Shown: piece by piece, positions 22,111 to 33,215 of the stretch
How the letters are laid out: each line of letters starts with the position of its first letter
Position numbering within the stretch: the first letter of the stretch is position 1
NCBI RefSeq assembly: GCF_000283155.1
Contig: NW_004454173.1
Span: 1,883,438 to 1,947,437 of the forward strand
Source: Ceratotherium simum simum
Taxonomy: Eukaryota; Chordata; Mammalia; Perissodactyla; Rhinocerotidae
DNA: 64,000 nt
Direction: 5' to 3'
The notes under the pieces: generated by a model
What the model was told of the DNA's origin: nothing
What the model saw: only the letters and a program-made list of their open reading frames with translations
Databases searched by the model: none
Made by a program: the position numbers and the translations under genes

Positions 22111-23737
22111 TAACAGAATTTAGTAGCGAAAGGGGAAAAATGAAAAGATAACTCTCAGGGCTTGAGTCAGTGCCTGGAAAAATTTATGTTGTGGATGAAA
22201 ATGTTTGGACTCAAATTTATACAAAGATCTAGAGATTTTTAAAATTTATTTCAAGACTGTGATGTTATTCATTTTTTTTTTTTTTTAAAAAGACCATCAT
22301 TTCCAGGATCACCCTGAACTGCTGATTGCTCTCACCACATTCCTTCATAAGGCTTCTTTTTCCATGGTATTAGCCTGTTTTGGAATGTGGACTAGAGTGT
22401 TGGAAAGGGGGCTCAAGAGTTCTTCTTATGACCAATTGAATGCCAGCCTTGTTACCTTTCCTACTTGGACAGTATCTAAAGATGCATATGGGTCATCTCA
22501 ATCTACTTTCTGGTCTAGACAAGCAGACGTATCCTTTGATGGAGACAGCAGAGAGAGACATTCTTTTGAGAATATTAGAGACCCATGGATCTGTTCTGAT
22601 GGCATCCACTATGACAGCACTGGGGGAAATCTTTAATCTATTCCTAATCACAGTAACCAAGGAGGCTTTGGGCACAGCACGTCCTTCAGCTCAAAGCGCA
22701 GATGGAAAATATTCCATTTCATCAATGTTGGGGCATTGATGGTGACATTGTGCATGAAGGAGGGGGCCTATGGGACAGTCACTAGGTCAGGACTCTTTAC
22801 CTGTGGTGGGCAGGGGCCGAGAGAAACAAAACTGGTAACACTTTCAGGATTGGGACATCTAACCTGACCTTGCAAATAATTAACCTGAAAGGCCACTTCA
22901 TGCTCCCCCAATGGACCCAGATGTTGCACTTCACTTTAGGTAAACGTTATTTTAGAGACATAAGAATTCAGCATCCAAAATTTATCACCCATCTGAGTGG
23001 GAGACACAGAACACAGAACAGATTTATATGTTTAGGGGGTAGGAATGGGGTTTAAGCTCAATAAAATCTTAACTGTGCTTTACTTTTTAATTTAACTTTC
23101 AAACATTGCTTTCCTGTTTTGTGACTGAGAATCTCGTACTTGTCACCCTCTCAGTGAAGTATCACAGGAAAGACATTTTTGTGGTGTTTAATGGAAATAA
23201 TTTTTCTTGTGGTATTGCTCTGATACCCTGGGAAACTGGCTTTCAGAAATAAATTAGGCTAACAGCCGTCTACTGCTAATTTATTAAGCAGTCAATGGGT
23301 TTAAAACAACTTTCCCTGTTTCGGCTCACTGGAGATCTGTTACTGGCCCTCGAGAAGACAGCAAAGAGCTGAAGCCTGATAAATTTCATAGATTATCTCG
23401 AAACAGACGAAGTGGAGTGTTGGTGTAGGGGAGTTCCATAGGTGACCAGGGGTAGTACACACTGTGGGTAAGCCCATTCGTGTGTACTTGAAACAACCTC
23501 AACATTCCTACTGCAGAGTTCCATGCTGGATCTCCTGTAACGGTCATTGAACTCTCTAAAGAAACTTTAAAACTCTCTCCCAGGAAGAAATTTCCATAAG
23601 AAATACCTCCTAGACTTCCTCCTCCTGTTAAGAGTGTACCACAGATAGGAAAAGTTCCGTCTGTAAAGAAAAATATTGATGATCTCCCTCAGGTGTTCTA
23701 AAGTCTTCACTGAACTTTCTACAGCTGCCCAGAACCA
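22111..23737. other. Unassigned region with overlapping short frames
   Basis: Two sense frames overlap at 22364-22739 (90 and 99 codons, different phases), with a 60-codon antisense frame between them. I recognise no domain. A T-run is at 22272-22285. 'gctcaataaaatcttaac' near 23056 carries AATAAA, which could be a 3' end of an old retroelement or nothing. Confidence 0.35.
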
Positions 23738-23910
23738 CAGCTCTGGGCCTAAGTTGCACCTGGAATCACCAGGGGACCTTTACAACGTACTGGTGCCTGG
23801 GTCCTATCCCTGGAGGTTCTGAGGACATTGGTCTGGGGTGTGGTCTAAGTGTTGGCAGTTTTAAACCTTTGCAGGCAATTCTAACGTGCAGTCAAGGTCA
23901 AGAAGTGCTG
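23738..23910. mobile_element. hAT MITE, MER3-like
   Basis: 'gttgcacctggaatcaccag', 'ctggtgcctgggtcctatcc', 'ggtctggggtgtggtctaag', 'aattctaacgtgcagtcaag' and a close 'agaagtgctg' follow the MER3 order of 'gcacattagaatcacc' through 'gattctaatgtgcag'. About 173 bp. Confidence 0.75.
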
Positions 23911-24284
23911 CCCTTGAGAAGGTGTTGTCAGACTCAGACCTACTCCACACCTGGTGACTCAGCTGCTAGTATGTCTAGGAAAATGCAGATCATGGTCCCT
24001 GACCAGTAACACAGAAACATTAGGAATAAAGCAAGACCACTAGTAATAACAACAGTGTGTTGGGAGCTGCTCAACTCCAAATGCTATTCTGTATGAAGAA
24101 GGCTGGATGATTAAGCCCATAGAGGAAAACAGAGCTAGGAGGAAATATTGATAAGAGAGAAAATGACTTGCTCTGTGGTTCAAACTGGAATTTTTTCAAA
24201 AGCAATGCGCCACTGACCCTCTCTTCAAAGCTAGAGAAGTGCCAGGACAGAAGGCACTACTAGCTTTGATGACATCACTCTTAA

Positions 24285-24722
24285 TTTCCACCTTGAAGAT
24301 GCATTTGAATCACCTGCAGATCTACTAAAAATACAGCTTCCCAGTTCCCACTCTGGACTCAGTAGGGCTGGAGTGGGGCCCAGGAATAGGAAATATAAAA
24401 AGCTTCCTTCAGGGCCAGCCAGGTGGCATAGCAGTTAAGTTCACGTGCTCTGCTTCAGGGGCCCGGGGTTTGCAGGTTTGGATCCCGGACACAGACCAGT
24501 GCAATGTTTGTCAAGCCATGCTGTGGCGGCGTCCCATGTATAAAGTAGAGGAAGGTGGGCACGGATGTTAGCCCAGGGCCAATCTTCCTCAGCAAAAAGA
24601 GGAGGATTGGCAGCGGATGTTAGTTCAGGACTAATCTTCCTCACAAAAAAAAATCAAGAAAAGAATAAAAGCTTCCTAGGGGATTCTGATTGAGGTGAAC
24701 TGTGGCCAACCTTTGAGAAACA
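24285..24722. mobile_element. hAT MITE (MER5-like) split by an ERE
   Basis: Left arm: 'gcatttgaatcacctgcaga', 'gggctggagtggggcccag'; right arm after the ERE: 'ggggattctgattgaggtg', 'aacctttgagaaac'. The two arms read continuously once the SINE and one copy of its duplication are set aside. Confidence 0.7.
24411..24665 (+). mobile_element. ERE SINE inside a hAT MITE
   Basis: Head 'agggccagccaggtggcata', B-box-like 'ggtttggatcc', 'gtcccatgtataaagtag', 'ggaaggtgggcacggatg', 'gaggaggattggcagcgg', A-rich tail. Flanked by 'aaaagcttcct' at 24398-24408 and 24667-24677 (exact, 11 bp). The 67-codon antisense frame across it is a SINE shadow. Confidence 0.95.
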
Positions 24723-25371
24723 TTGAGTCATCCCATCTCTAGGCAACCTCTTGAATGGTTCTTTGCCATAAAGTGAATTTCTCTTCTTCAGTTAAACAGA
24801 TTATCAGGTCAAGGAAAAAGACAGAATGCCTCTTTAGTAAAACGGTCTGCAAAGTATTTTTTGAAAGACATTTGACTAAACTTTTTATTGAAAAATCCTC
24901 AGTTCTTTTTGGACATCCAAGTGTCTCCTCATTTCCTCAGTTTATCTACAGAGAAGAATGAAGATGAACTACTGCAAACAGACACAACCATATCCTCACA
25001 CTATGGGCCAATATTGTTCTTGGGAGTGATGGGGATCTTTCAAAATCAAAATCCTCTCATGTCTTAAAGGATCACAAACACTGATGAGGAAAAAACAACC
25101 ACCATTACAACAAGCAAATAAACTTTATTTGAGGAATTTGGGAACAGGAGTGGATATATTCCTCTGTGTCTAGAAATTACTCCTTTTTCATGATTAATAT
25201 GGGAAAGCCATCCATATTTATCTTTATTCTTAAAATTGGTAAATTTTCATTATGGCAGCTTTACGTGCCTAGAGTCAAAGATAATGGAAAGAGACAAAAT
25301 ATTATATCCAGTTTGGGATTTAAATGTCATAATTGGAAGTTGCTCACCCTCTCCTTCCAATTCAATATGTA

Positions 25372-25402
<31 letters not shown>

Positions 25403-26149
25403 CACCAGAGCAGAGCTGTACATTTGCAAATTATGGGTATAATTATTTGGTACCAAATTTTGGGATTCATAATTCATGGACCTAAAATTCACTCGGAATT
25501 CACAATTCAACCTGTAAATATGGAAACTTGGTTGGGGGCAAGGGGTGATGTTCTTCACTGCTTTGTGTTTTTCACTCAAAATTTCCATGGTCCTCTAAAG
25601 CTCTCCAGCCTTGGACATTGTTCCTGTGCTGTGCCCACATTCCATTGGCACAGGCATAAAATGGTATGCTTGGAATGTCTCCACCCTCCAAAATATTTTT
25701 GGATCAAGCTTATCCCTTCTCCCTGAAAAACCTCTGTTGTACAGTATTTGCTTAACTTCTTTATTTTTGTATATTATTAAATGTGGACCAAATCACGAAC
25801 ACTGCAGGGCCCCAGTCTGCTGTTAAAAAGCTCTGTTAACCCTCTGACATCAACAGAATTCCTACAGAAGCAGAGCAGAACTGGAGGCCTCCACTTGGGA
25901 TACAGATAATCTCTCTGTCCTGTTGTGTTTATTTGCAGCTCCTTCTCTAAGTGCTCTTGACTTCAGAAATCAGCTCAGAGAGGTCTTTTTGAAGCTGCCT
26001 CTTGATGGGCTCTTTTTCCTAGTGCCAACAACCTCAAGGGAAGACTGAAACTTAAAGGAGACTCATGGGGGACACTGCCTCTTTTCTAAGGAAATATAGC
26101 ACCAGGGCACTAGCAGTATTTTTACTGGTGTCAATAATAAGCACTGTTT
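24723..26149. other. No gene; contains one GT microsatellite
   Basis: The longest frame in the window (186 codons, 25166-25726) lies here, but its centre is a C-V-C-V run encoded by the GT microsatellite, and an antisense frame with T-H-T-H overlaps. No domain seen either side; treated as chance. Confidence 0.4.
25375..25402. repeat. (GT)n microsatellite
   Basis: Fourteen uninterrupted GT units. Confidence 0.97.
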
Positions 26150-26315
26150 CTAATAATAGTAACAAAATTTAATGTGTCATTATTTTGTGCCAGGTTCTGG
26201 GCTAAGAGTGTCACATACGTTGTCTCACTTAATTTCCATAAAAATCACAGGAGGTAGGTACTAACATCCCAATTTGCTCATAAGAATGTTTGGGTCACAA
26301 AGGTAGCATGTGGCA
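26150..26315 (-). mobile_element. MIR SINE fragment
   Basis: 'gtgccaggttctgggctaag', 'cacttaatttccataaaaat', 'acaggaggtaggtactaaca', 'gggtcacaaaggtagcat': reverse MIR order. Confidence 0.75.
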
Positions 26316-27614
26316 TAGCCATGAGCATTTTTATTGTCATATACAACTATGACAGCCACATATTTTGGAGTCAGTCAAGTGGGTAGAGAGACTTTGGGAA
26401 AAAATTTCTTTTAAAATCTTGTTGGCATTTAAGTGACATTTTGGCAAAACACCACGGAAACATCTGGTCACATCATTTCAACCCTAATTTCTTCCCTAAA
26501 TGTTGTTTTTAATATGTCACAGTTGTTAAATTTGTAACAAGTAATGCCCTTGAGACTAAACAACAGTGCCTGGTATGTGAAAAATGAACAATACATTTTC
26601 GGCAGTAAAAACCAAAAGGAAATTTTAAATAAACATTTAATTGAGTACAAATAGTCGGAAAGTTATTTTGGTGGAACTTGCCCAATCTGTGTGCTGACAT
26701 TAGCAGCAGGATATTCCAAATAAACTCTGTTAAAAAAAATGTAGTCTTCTTCAGTTGTGACATAACTGATCAGATCTAGTTCTTCCGAAGGATTATGGCT
26801 GGAGAAAGAACACTTATTAGTTGGAAGGGAACTGTCCATTCACAGTCTCAGAACAAATGTGTAACCACCAAAACTCCAGGAAGAATGGAGCTGGGGATTT
26901 GGATGCTGTACAATGGCTTTAAAGTAGACAACCAAAAGTAGAAAAACAACCATCAGCCACCAATGTTTGTGTATTGCTCAGTTAGCCAAGATCCACGGGC
27001 CTGATTCACTTCCTCTCTAACTCTAAAAGGATTTTTCCTTCTAGATAAAACCCTGCATATTTGAATCTAATCCAACATATGTACTTGTCTCAGGCTATAT
27101 TTTGCTCTTGCTGTATTTTATTTGTGTGCAATGGAAAGTCTTGCAAAGAATCTACAGTGAAGGAAACAAAATCAGATCATGTATCATATTCAGGCAATCA
27201 GTAACGCAGCTGAGAAAGAAGGGCTGCGTATGTCATCTAGCCAATTATTTGAAAACAATTATTTTTGGTTTCACGTATTGACTCTTTCTACATATGGATA
27301 GGCAGATGCTATTCAGCAGAAATGTTTTTCCACTGATATGGAATCCCCAAAGAAACCATATTGGCTTTGATGTGATTCAGAGATTGTGTCATTCATCAAC
27401 ATATTTTTAAAGAATGTTAGCAACCTTAGGGTTGGTTCAACCTGAAAATAAACACAGATGGTTCTTGGGAGAACAAACTATTTTCCATAGCAGATCTAGC
27501 CATACATGTAATGGAATATATATCCTTTGTACTTAGTGCCTCTTTTGATTATATAACAGCAGTTTAGAATGAATATGAGTCAGACCTTTTTCCTAATATG
27601 ATAAATATATAACA
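26316..27614. other. No gene or confident repeat
   Basis: AT-rich complex sequence. The antisense frames at 26468-26763 show no domain. Confidence 0.4.
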
Positions 27615-29330
27615 TAGCGCTTCCCATTTTAGCTTTTTTTTATTTTGGAATTTTTTAAACATACAGAAAAGTTGCAATATATATTGAAAAGAACTTTTTA
27701 TTATTGAACCATTTAAGAGTAACTTGCTGGCATAATTTTCCATTACCTCTGAATAATTTAGTATTTATTTCCTACAAACAACGACATGAAAAGCAGGAAA
27801 TTAACGTTGCTATATTATTACTAGCTACTCCACAGTTTTAACAATTGCCCCAACAATGTGCTTTATAGTAGTGGCTCTCGAACTTTAGTGTGCGTCAGAA
27901 TCAATGGAAGGTCTCGTTAAACATAGAGTGCTGGGTCCCAAATCCTGGGTTTCTGATTCAGTAGGTTTGGAATCGGGTTCAAAGTTTTGTACTTCCAATC
28001 AAGTTCCCAGGTGGTGCTGAAGCTCTGGTCCTGGGATCACACTTTGGGAACCACTGCTTTACAGCAAAAAAAAATGCAATCTAAAATCACATGTTGTATT
28101 TAATTATCATGTCTATTTCGTCTTCTTTAATATAGAGACTATTTTTCACCTGTCCCTTGGCTTCCATGATCTCAACAGTTTCGAAGAGCACAGGCCAGTT
28201 GTTCTGTAGACCATCCTTCAGTATGGGCTTTCCCCATGCTCTTTCATGATCAGATTCAGGGTATGATTTTTGGCAGGAATATATCACAAAAAATGTTTAT
28301 TTTATTGCATCCTATTGGGTGGTACATAATTTAAATTACCTCATTACTGGTATTATTAACTTGGATTACTTGATTAAGGTGGTCCTTGCCAGGATTCTCC
28401 ACTGTAAAGTTAAAATTATTTTGTGAGGAGATACTTTGACACTAAGTAAATATCCTGTCTCTCGTCAAATTGTTATCCACTAGTTCTAGCATCCACTCTT
28501 CTTTCTTGCCTGAATTGATTTTTACTACGACAGCTGTCAAATGGAGTTTCTCTAATTCTCTCATTCCTTCTACGTTTATTAGTTGCCATTCTACTGTAAG
28601 AATTTTCTCTTCTCCCTATTGATGTATTCATTATTCATCAGTATGGACTTACGGATTCCTGTTTTATCTAATGGGTTATAATCCATTATTATTTATTTTG
28701 ATGCTCAAATTGTCCCAGAGTTGGCCAGTGGGACAGTGGGAAGCCCTTTCAAGCTGGCTTCCACATCCTTTCTATATGTCCCAGCATTTCTTGAACATTC
28801 TTTACTTTCTGATATCAAAAAATGTTCCAGGCTCCTCTTTTACTTCCTCTGCCCAGACCAGTAATCAAAGAAACTTAGTTGCTTTTAATGGAGAATGGTA
28901 TTTAAAAGCCAAGATCTCCATCCACGATGTATCCCTTCCTATTGGGGTGTTGCTACTCCCAGGCCCTCTCAGCAGCCAGAGCCGGGAAATATATGCACAT
29001 GTACACACACACGCTCACATACACACCACAGAATTACATCTAAATTTAGTTCTCTATTTATGTTATTGAAATGTGCATGTGAACACACAGATTTGCATCT
29101 ATAAATCTATATTTAGCTCTATATATTGATAATGCTGAAATCACGTGTATACCTCCAATTCCAATTCAACATCACAGGATTCAATCTAGCTTTCCTCTTC
29201 TCTATATTTGTAACTCCTTTCACAATTCTCAATATTTTTTACTTATTTGATTAATCCCCTATATGTAACCAATCTCCCAACTCAATCAGATCACTAAGTT
29301 ACTAATTATTAAAGGATAACTGAATTTTCA
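27615..29330. mobile_element. Old L1-type (L1ME-like) non-coding segment
   Basis: A long run follows one dispersed mammalian consensus: 'aagagtaacttgctggcat', 'attgccccaacaatgtgc' (then the MER5A insertion), 'tttaattatcatgtct', 'cacaggccagttgttctg', 'ttggattacttgattaagg', 'ccaggattctccactgtaaa', 'tgcttttaatggagaatgg', 'caggccctctcagcagccag', 'cttcctctgccc'. I associate it with L1ME-type LINE 3' sequence, but name and orientation are from memory. A short CA-rich patch is at 29000-29030. Frames at 28087-28287 and 28671-29104 belong to it. Confidence 0.65.
27869..28056 (+). mobile_element. MER5A hAT MITE with 8-bp duplication
   Basis: Starts 'tagtggctctcgaactttag', continues 'gtgctgggtcccaaatcctg', 'ggtttctgattcagtaggtt', 'caagttcccaggtggtgctg', ends 'ttgggaaccactg': full-length MER5A at 188 bp. 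Target-site duplication 'ctttatag' (27861-27868) and 'ctttacag' (28057-28064), 7 of 8. Host sequence reads on across it. Confidence 0.95.
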
Positions 29331-30238
29331 GGAGATTTTTGTATATCCCCAAAAAAGCTAGCTAGCGTTTTTTGGTGTCTTCTTGATCATCTGACCACAA
29401 TATATTCCAGCTGTAGTCTCATCCTAGGCAACTCAAAAAATTAATTCAGCGACAATACATAAAATTAAGTGCTTTGAAGTCAACTGTCTAGAGCTAATTC
29501 TACTCATACTCAGCAGATTCCACAGGTTCTCCATTCTCTTCAGGGTCAAATAATGAGGTTAGGTATGATCTCCCAAGCCTAACACATAGTTTAAAAGCTT
29601 ACTCCTCTCTGTAACCCAACCCCCCTAGGGTGGGGAATAATGGCAGCCCCTCCAGAGCTCCTGGGAGGGGCCTTCCAGTTAAACATGAAGGATTGAACGC
29701 ATGCATTTACCTCCTGTTCCATGTCAAACCTCATCAAAATAAACTGGGGGTGGGGGGGAGGAGGCATAAGTCCAGACAAAGAAAATGGGAGGGGAGATAA
29801 CTGCAACACAATTTTAGAAGGAATGGAATATCCCAATGTCTCTGAAATTGGAGGTGGAAAGTGGACTAGAAAAGAGAACTCATTGAAAATTTCTATAATA
29901 AATTAGACTCATAGATCCTCTTTTCCCACTCTTTGCTGCAGGCAGCAGTGTCTTCCCCATCTGAGCAGAAAACTAGAACAGACAACTTTTTCTACACTAT
30001 AGAGAAACCACACCAGAGAGACACAGGTTCAGGAATATCAGACAAAGCTGAGAGGGCGTGCCATATTGAAATCGGGGGGGATTAAGTGAAAGTCTAACTA
30101 CTGGATGGTGAAAACTTCCCCCACCTCCACTACTTAGACATACACCCCTCTCCCCACATGACTCTCAGAACCCCGGAAGCCAGGCTTATATACCGCAGTA
30201 AAAAGATCTGAGATTTATCTTTGGGAAAATAGATTGTC
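29331..30238. other. No gene or confident repeat; two G-rich runs
   Basis: G-rich tracts at 29745-29764 ('ctgggggtgggggggaggag') and 30073-30081. Frames at 29591-29906 on both strands share the G/C-rich patch and encode low-complexity peptide. Possibly part of an old L1 5' region, but I cannot show it. Confidence 0.35.
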
Positions 30239-30611
30239 TGTCATAGACTGAATATTTGTGTCCCTCCACAATTCATATGTTGAAATCCTAAACCCAGTGA
30301 GATGGTATTGTAGGTGGGGCATTTGGGAGGTCATTAGGTCATGAGGGCAGAGCCCTCATGAATGGGATTAGTGCCCTTATAAAAGAGCTCCAAGTGCCCC
30401 AAGAGCTCCTTTGCCTCTTCTGCCCTGTGAGGACACAGTGAGAAGACAGCCATCTATGACCAGGAAGTGGGCCCTCACTAAACTCAGAGTCTGTCAGCAC
30501 CTTGATCTTGGACTTCACAGCCTCCAGAACTGTGAGAAACAAATTTCTGTTGTTTATAAGCCACACTGTCTCTGCTATTTTTGTTGTAGTAGCCCAGACA
30601 GACTAAGACAG
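30239..30611 (+). mobile_element. MLT1A-like MaLR LTR
   Basis: 'tgtcatagactgaatatttg', 'ccacaattcatatgttgaaa', 'aggtcattaggtcatgaggg', 'gggattagtgcccttataaa', 'gaggacacagtgagaagaca', 'ccttgatcttggacttcaca', 'ctgttgtttataagccacac', end 'gcccagacagactaagaca'. Near-complete LTR, the best preserved of this type in the window. Confidence 0.95.
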
Positions 30612-30765
30612 AAATTGGTTCTGAGAAGTAGGGTACTGCTATAACAGATATCTAAAAATGTGAGGCGGCTTTAGAACTGGGTAATGGGTAGAGGCTGGAT
30701 GAGTTTTGAGGTGCGTGCTAGAAAAAGCCTGCATTGCTACGAACAGACTAAGACACCATCCCAAG
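30612..30765 (+). mobile_element. MaLR internal sequence downstream of the LTR
   Basis: Directly after the LTR: 'gaaattggttctgagaagta', 'gggtactgctataacagata', 'ggctttagaactgggtaatg', 'gttttgaggtgcgtgctag', 'aaaaagcctgcattgc'. This is the conserved start of MaLR internal sequence, so the LTR is the 5' LTR of a broken element; the rest and the 3' LTR are missing or unrecognisable. No coding part. Confidence 0.85.
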
Positions 30766-31446
30766 AGAAAAGACTCTCAAATTGTGCTAGTTGGGAGTCC
30801 CTAATGAAATGACTAAACCAGGTCATCCTACACCAAAATCCACCATGTGACAGCACACTGAGTTTCCTCCTACCTCTATCTTAACTATGAGTGGGCAGGA
30901 AATAGAAGAAACTTCAAACCTCATGGGAGAAGATATGGCAAAGCTGTTTGCCTGCAGCTCCCTTTGCAAAATTTTGTATTAGGCCTGAACATCCCAAGGA
31001 CTTTTTTCTCTCACGACAGATGAGATTTCTTGGAAATGACTAGAAAGGGGCTTCTTATTCATTTCAGACTAGTAGAACTTATTAAGTCAAGGTGATGGAG
31101 ACCTAACCTGTAAAGGTGCCTTGTTCTCTCAACATCTTAGCTATTCCATTTTACACTAAGCACTTTTGGAAGTTGCATTAACTCTTTCATATATAATGTA
31201 ATTATTTAGTTTGTAAATGTAATTAGTCCCATAATTGTTCAACTAGGCAGGAATTCTAAAACTCTACTGTATAGACTGGCGTCATCCTCACCTCCACAAA
31301 TTAGGGTCACTTAGCCTGTACTAATGCCAATTCAAGTTCAGGGAGTAGAATGAATCTGAGAAGCCATCTCTATTGCTGTTTGAAGAAAAGTTTCTTTCCC
31401 CAGGAGTCCTAGTTCTACTTCCTACAATTGGGTACCATGAAATTCC
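30766..31446. other. Unassigned; may include decayed MaLR internal sequence
   Basis: No frame above 60 codons and no landmark I can place. Confidence 0.3.
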
Positions 31447-31960
31447 CCTGAACTTTAATAATGTCTGTCAGTTCAGGTCCTCTAAGAAGCTGACATCAAG
31501 ACAGAATTAGACACACAGGAGATTTATTGAGAGAAATGCCTATGAAAGATAAAGGGGAGGGTGAGAAGAGGCAGGCAGGGACACCTTCAGACCATAGAGT
31601 GGGTGGGACACTATGAAAGGAAAGAAGGAATGAAAGAGGATTGGGTAGGAGAAGCCTCAGGCTGCAATGCAGCTTTGAGATATCTCTGCCAGGCCAGGCC
31701 GGTGAGAAGCCCTAGAGCGAAGACTGCTCATTGGAAGAGCCCCACGCTGGGCAGGCAGAGCCCAGCTCTAACACTCCCAGCTTGCCTGGCCGTTGGCTGG
31801 GCGCAGCTGCATGACATCATGGACTTGGGGTGAGCGAGTGCTACGGTGGATCCCAAAGTGTGGCAGCTGGAGGCTGTAGGCTCACTATGCTCCTCGCAGC
31901 AGGTTCTTGCTTGAAGGGGAATCTGAGTGGGGCTCTCCCACAGCTCCTTCCCCTTTACCC
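31447..31960. mobile_element. Possible old LTR element, family unknown
   Basis: 'tcaggtcctctaagaagctg', 'agacacacaggagatttatt' and the G/A-rich 'gataaaggggagggtgagaa' resemble the reversed end of several mammalian LTRs, followed by GC-richer sequence (31660-31850). The 90-codon frame 31561-31833 has low-complexity R/G/P-rich composition without a domain. Confidence 0.35.
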
Positions 31961-32687
31961 TGATCCTTGCAATGACTGATCCTGCACAGCTAGAGTTAAA
32001 GTGAAGGCTGACTCCAGAACTCAGGCCTCCTCATTCAAAAGCCGTTGTTTCTGTTGAGGACCAGATACATGAAGAAAACAGTTTGTCCTGTTTTATCAGG
32101 AACTGCGGCAAGGCGTCACACCTTTACTTTGGCAGCAGATGTTAGCACAGTTTATACATGTAATATTGAACAGGTATCAGTCACCTCTGACTCAGCTGAC
32201 AACGGACTCAAATACAATGTACCACGTGCACGGGCGAGATGAAGAGAGTACAAGCGCTTCATCCCTGCGGGGAAATAGGGATGGAGGTTCACGGAAGAAG
32301 GAAAGGAGGAAGACGGTTGCAGGTGAATGTTGGCCACACCTGTTGTCCTAGAAATGCCGATCACTGTCTCCCCATATCCACTCTCTTCTAAAGGAATTTT
32401 GTCCCACTTTCAGCTCTAATGAGGAGATGAGCACATGAAGCTACATTTGAACCTGGTTGTTCTTATATTCTTTCCAAGCTGGGTCAGTCGATCCTCATCA
32501 GGAATTTTGAACTAAGAGTCACAGAGAAGCTGAGTCAGGGAGCTGTGGATAGCTGGCAGTAATGTCCTGTAGAGTCATATTAGGGGTTTGGGAGATGTTA
32601 TGTTAAATTCACACCAAGTTCTAGTCAAACTTTTGGGAAACAGCCCCTACTGCCCTTCCTCCATCACCAAGTTATCTAATCAGGAAG
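31961..32687. other. No gene or confident repeat
   Basis: Three overlapping frames on two strands (32045-32364), none with a domain. Confidence 0.4.
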
Positions 32688-32878
32688 AGCTTTGGATCCA
32701 AAGGATCTAGGTACAAATCCTAGCTCGGCCTCTTACAAGCTTGCCCATCTGATCTCAGTTTCCTCATCAATAAAATACACAGCCTAAGACTTAGTTTTCA
32801 TGGCTATTTCAAGAAGCAAAAGTGATACTGTGTGTAAAGCACCTAGCAACACAGGCCTTAAATAAACACACGTTTTCC
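32688..32878 (+). mobile_element. MIR SINE
   Basis: 'tttggatccaaaggatctag', 'gtacaaatcctagctcggcc', 'atctgatctcagtttcctca', 'tcaataaaatacacagcc', 'tgtgtaaagcacctagcaac' follow sense MIR from the head to the 3' third. Confidence 0.85.
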
Positions 32879-33084
32879 TTTCTTTAGGCCCCAAGTCACT
32901 CCTTCTCCAACAGTTGCTGCCTCCTAAGTTCCTCCTGGTCTGGTATAAGGCCCTTCAGTTCTCATGAGTCAGTAAAGTCAAGTCTGCATTAGGTGATCTG
33001 CTCTTTTCTAACTCATAGCCCCCTGGGATGACAGCAGATACCTAGCCAAATGGCATTGATACTGGACCACACATCCTGATTTTA

Positions 33085-33215
33085 TATGTTCATTCACTGA
33101 GTTAGTCTACAAATATTTGTGGAGCACCTACTATGTGCCACACACTGGGCCAGGTGCTGGGGATTGTGGGATGAACTGGACAGACAAGATCCCTCTCCTC
33201 TTAGAGCATATCTTC
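33085..33215 (-). mobile_element. L2 LINE 3'-end fragment
   Basis: 'tgttcattcactgagttag', 'gtggagcacctactatgtgc', 'gggccaggtgctggggattg', 'agacaagatccctctcctct': reverse L2 3' terminus, relatively well preserved. Confidence 0.85.

Noticed and set aside
25166..25726. 186-codon sense frame, the longest in the window
   Set aside because: Its centre is C-V-C-V from a GT microsatellite, there is no domain on either side, and an antisense frame with T-H-T-H overlaps it.
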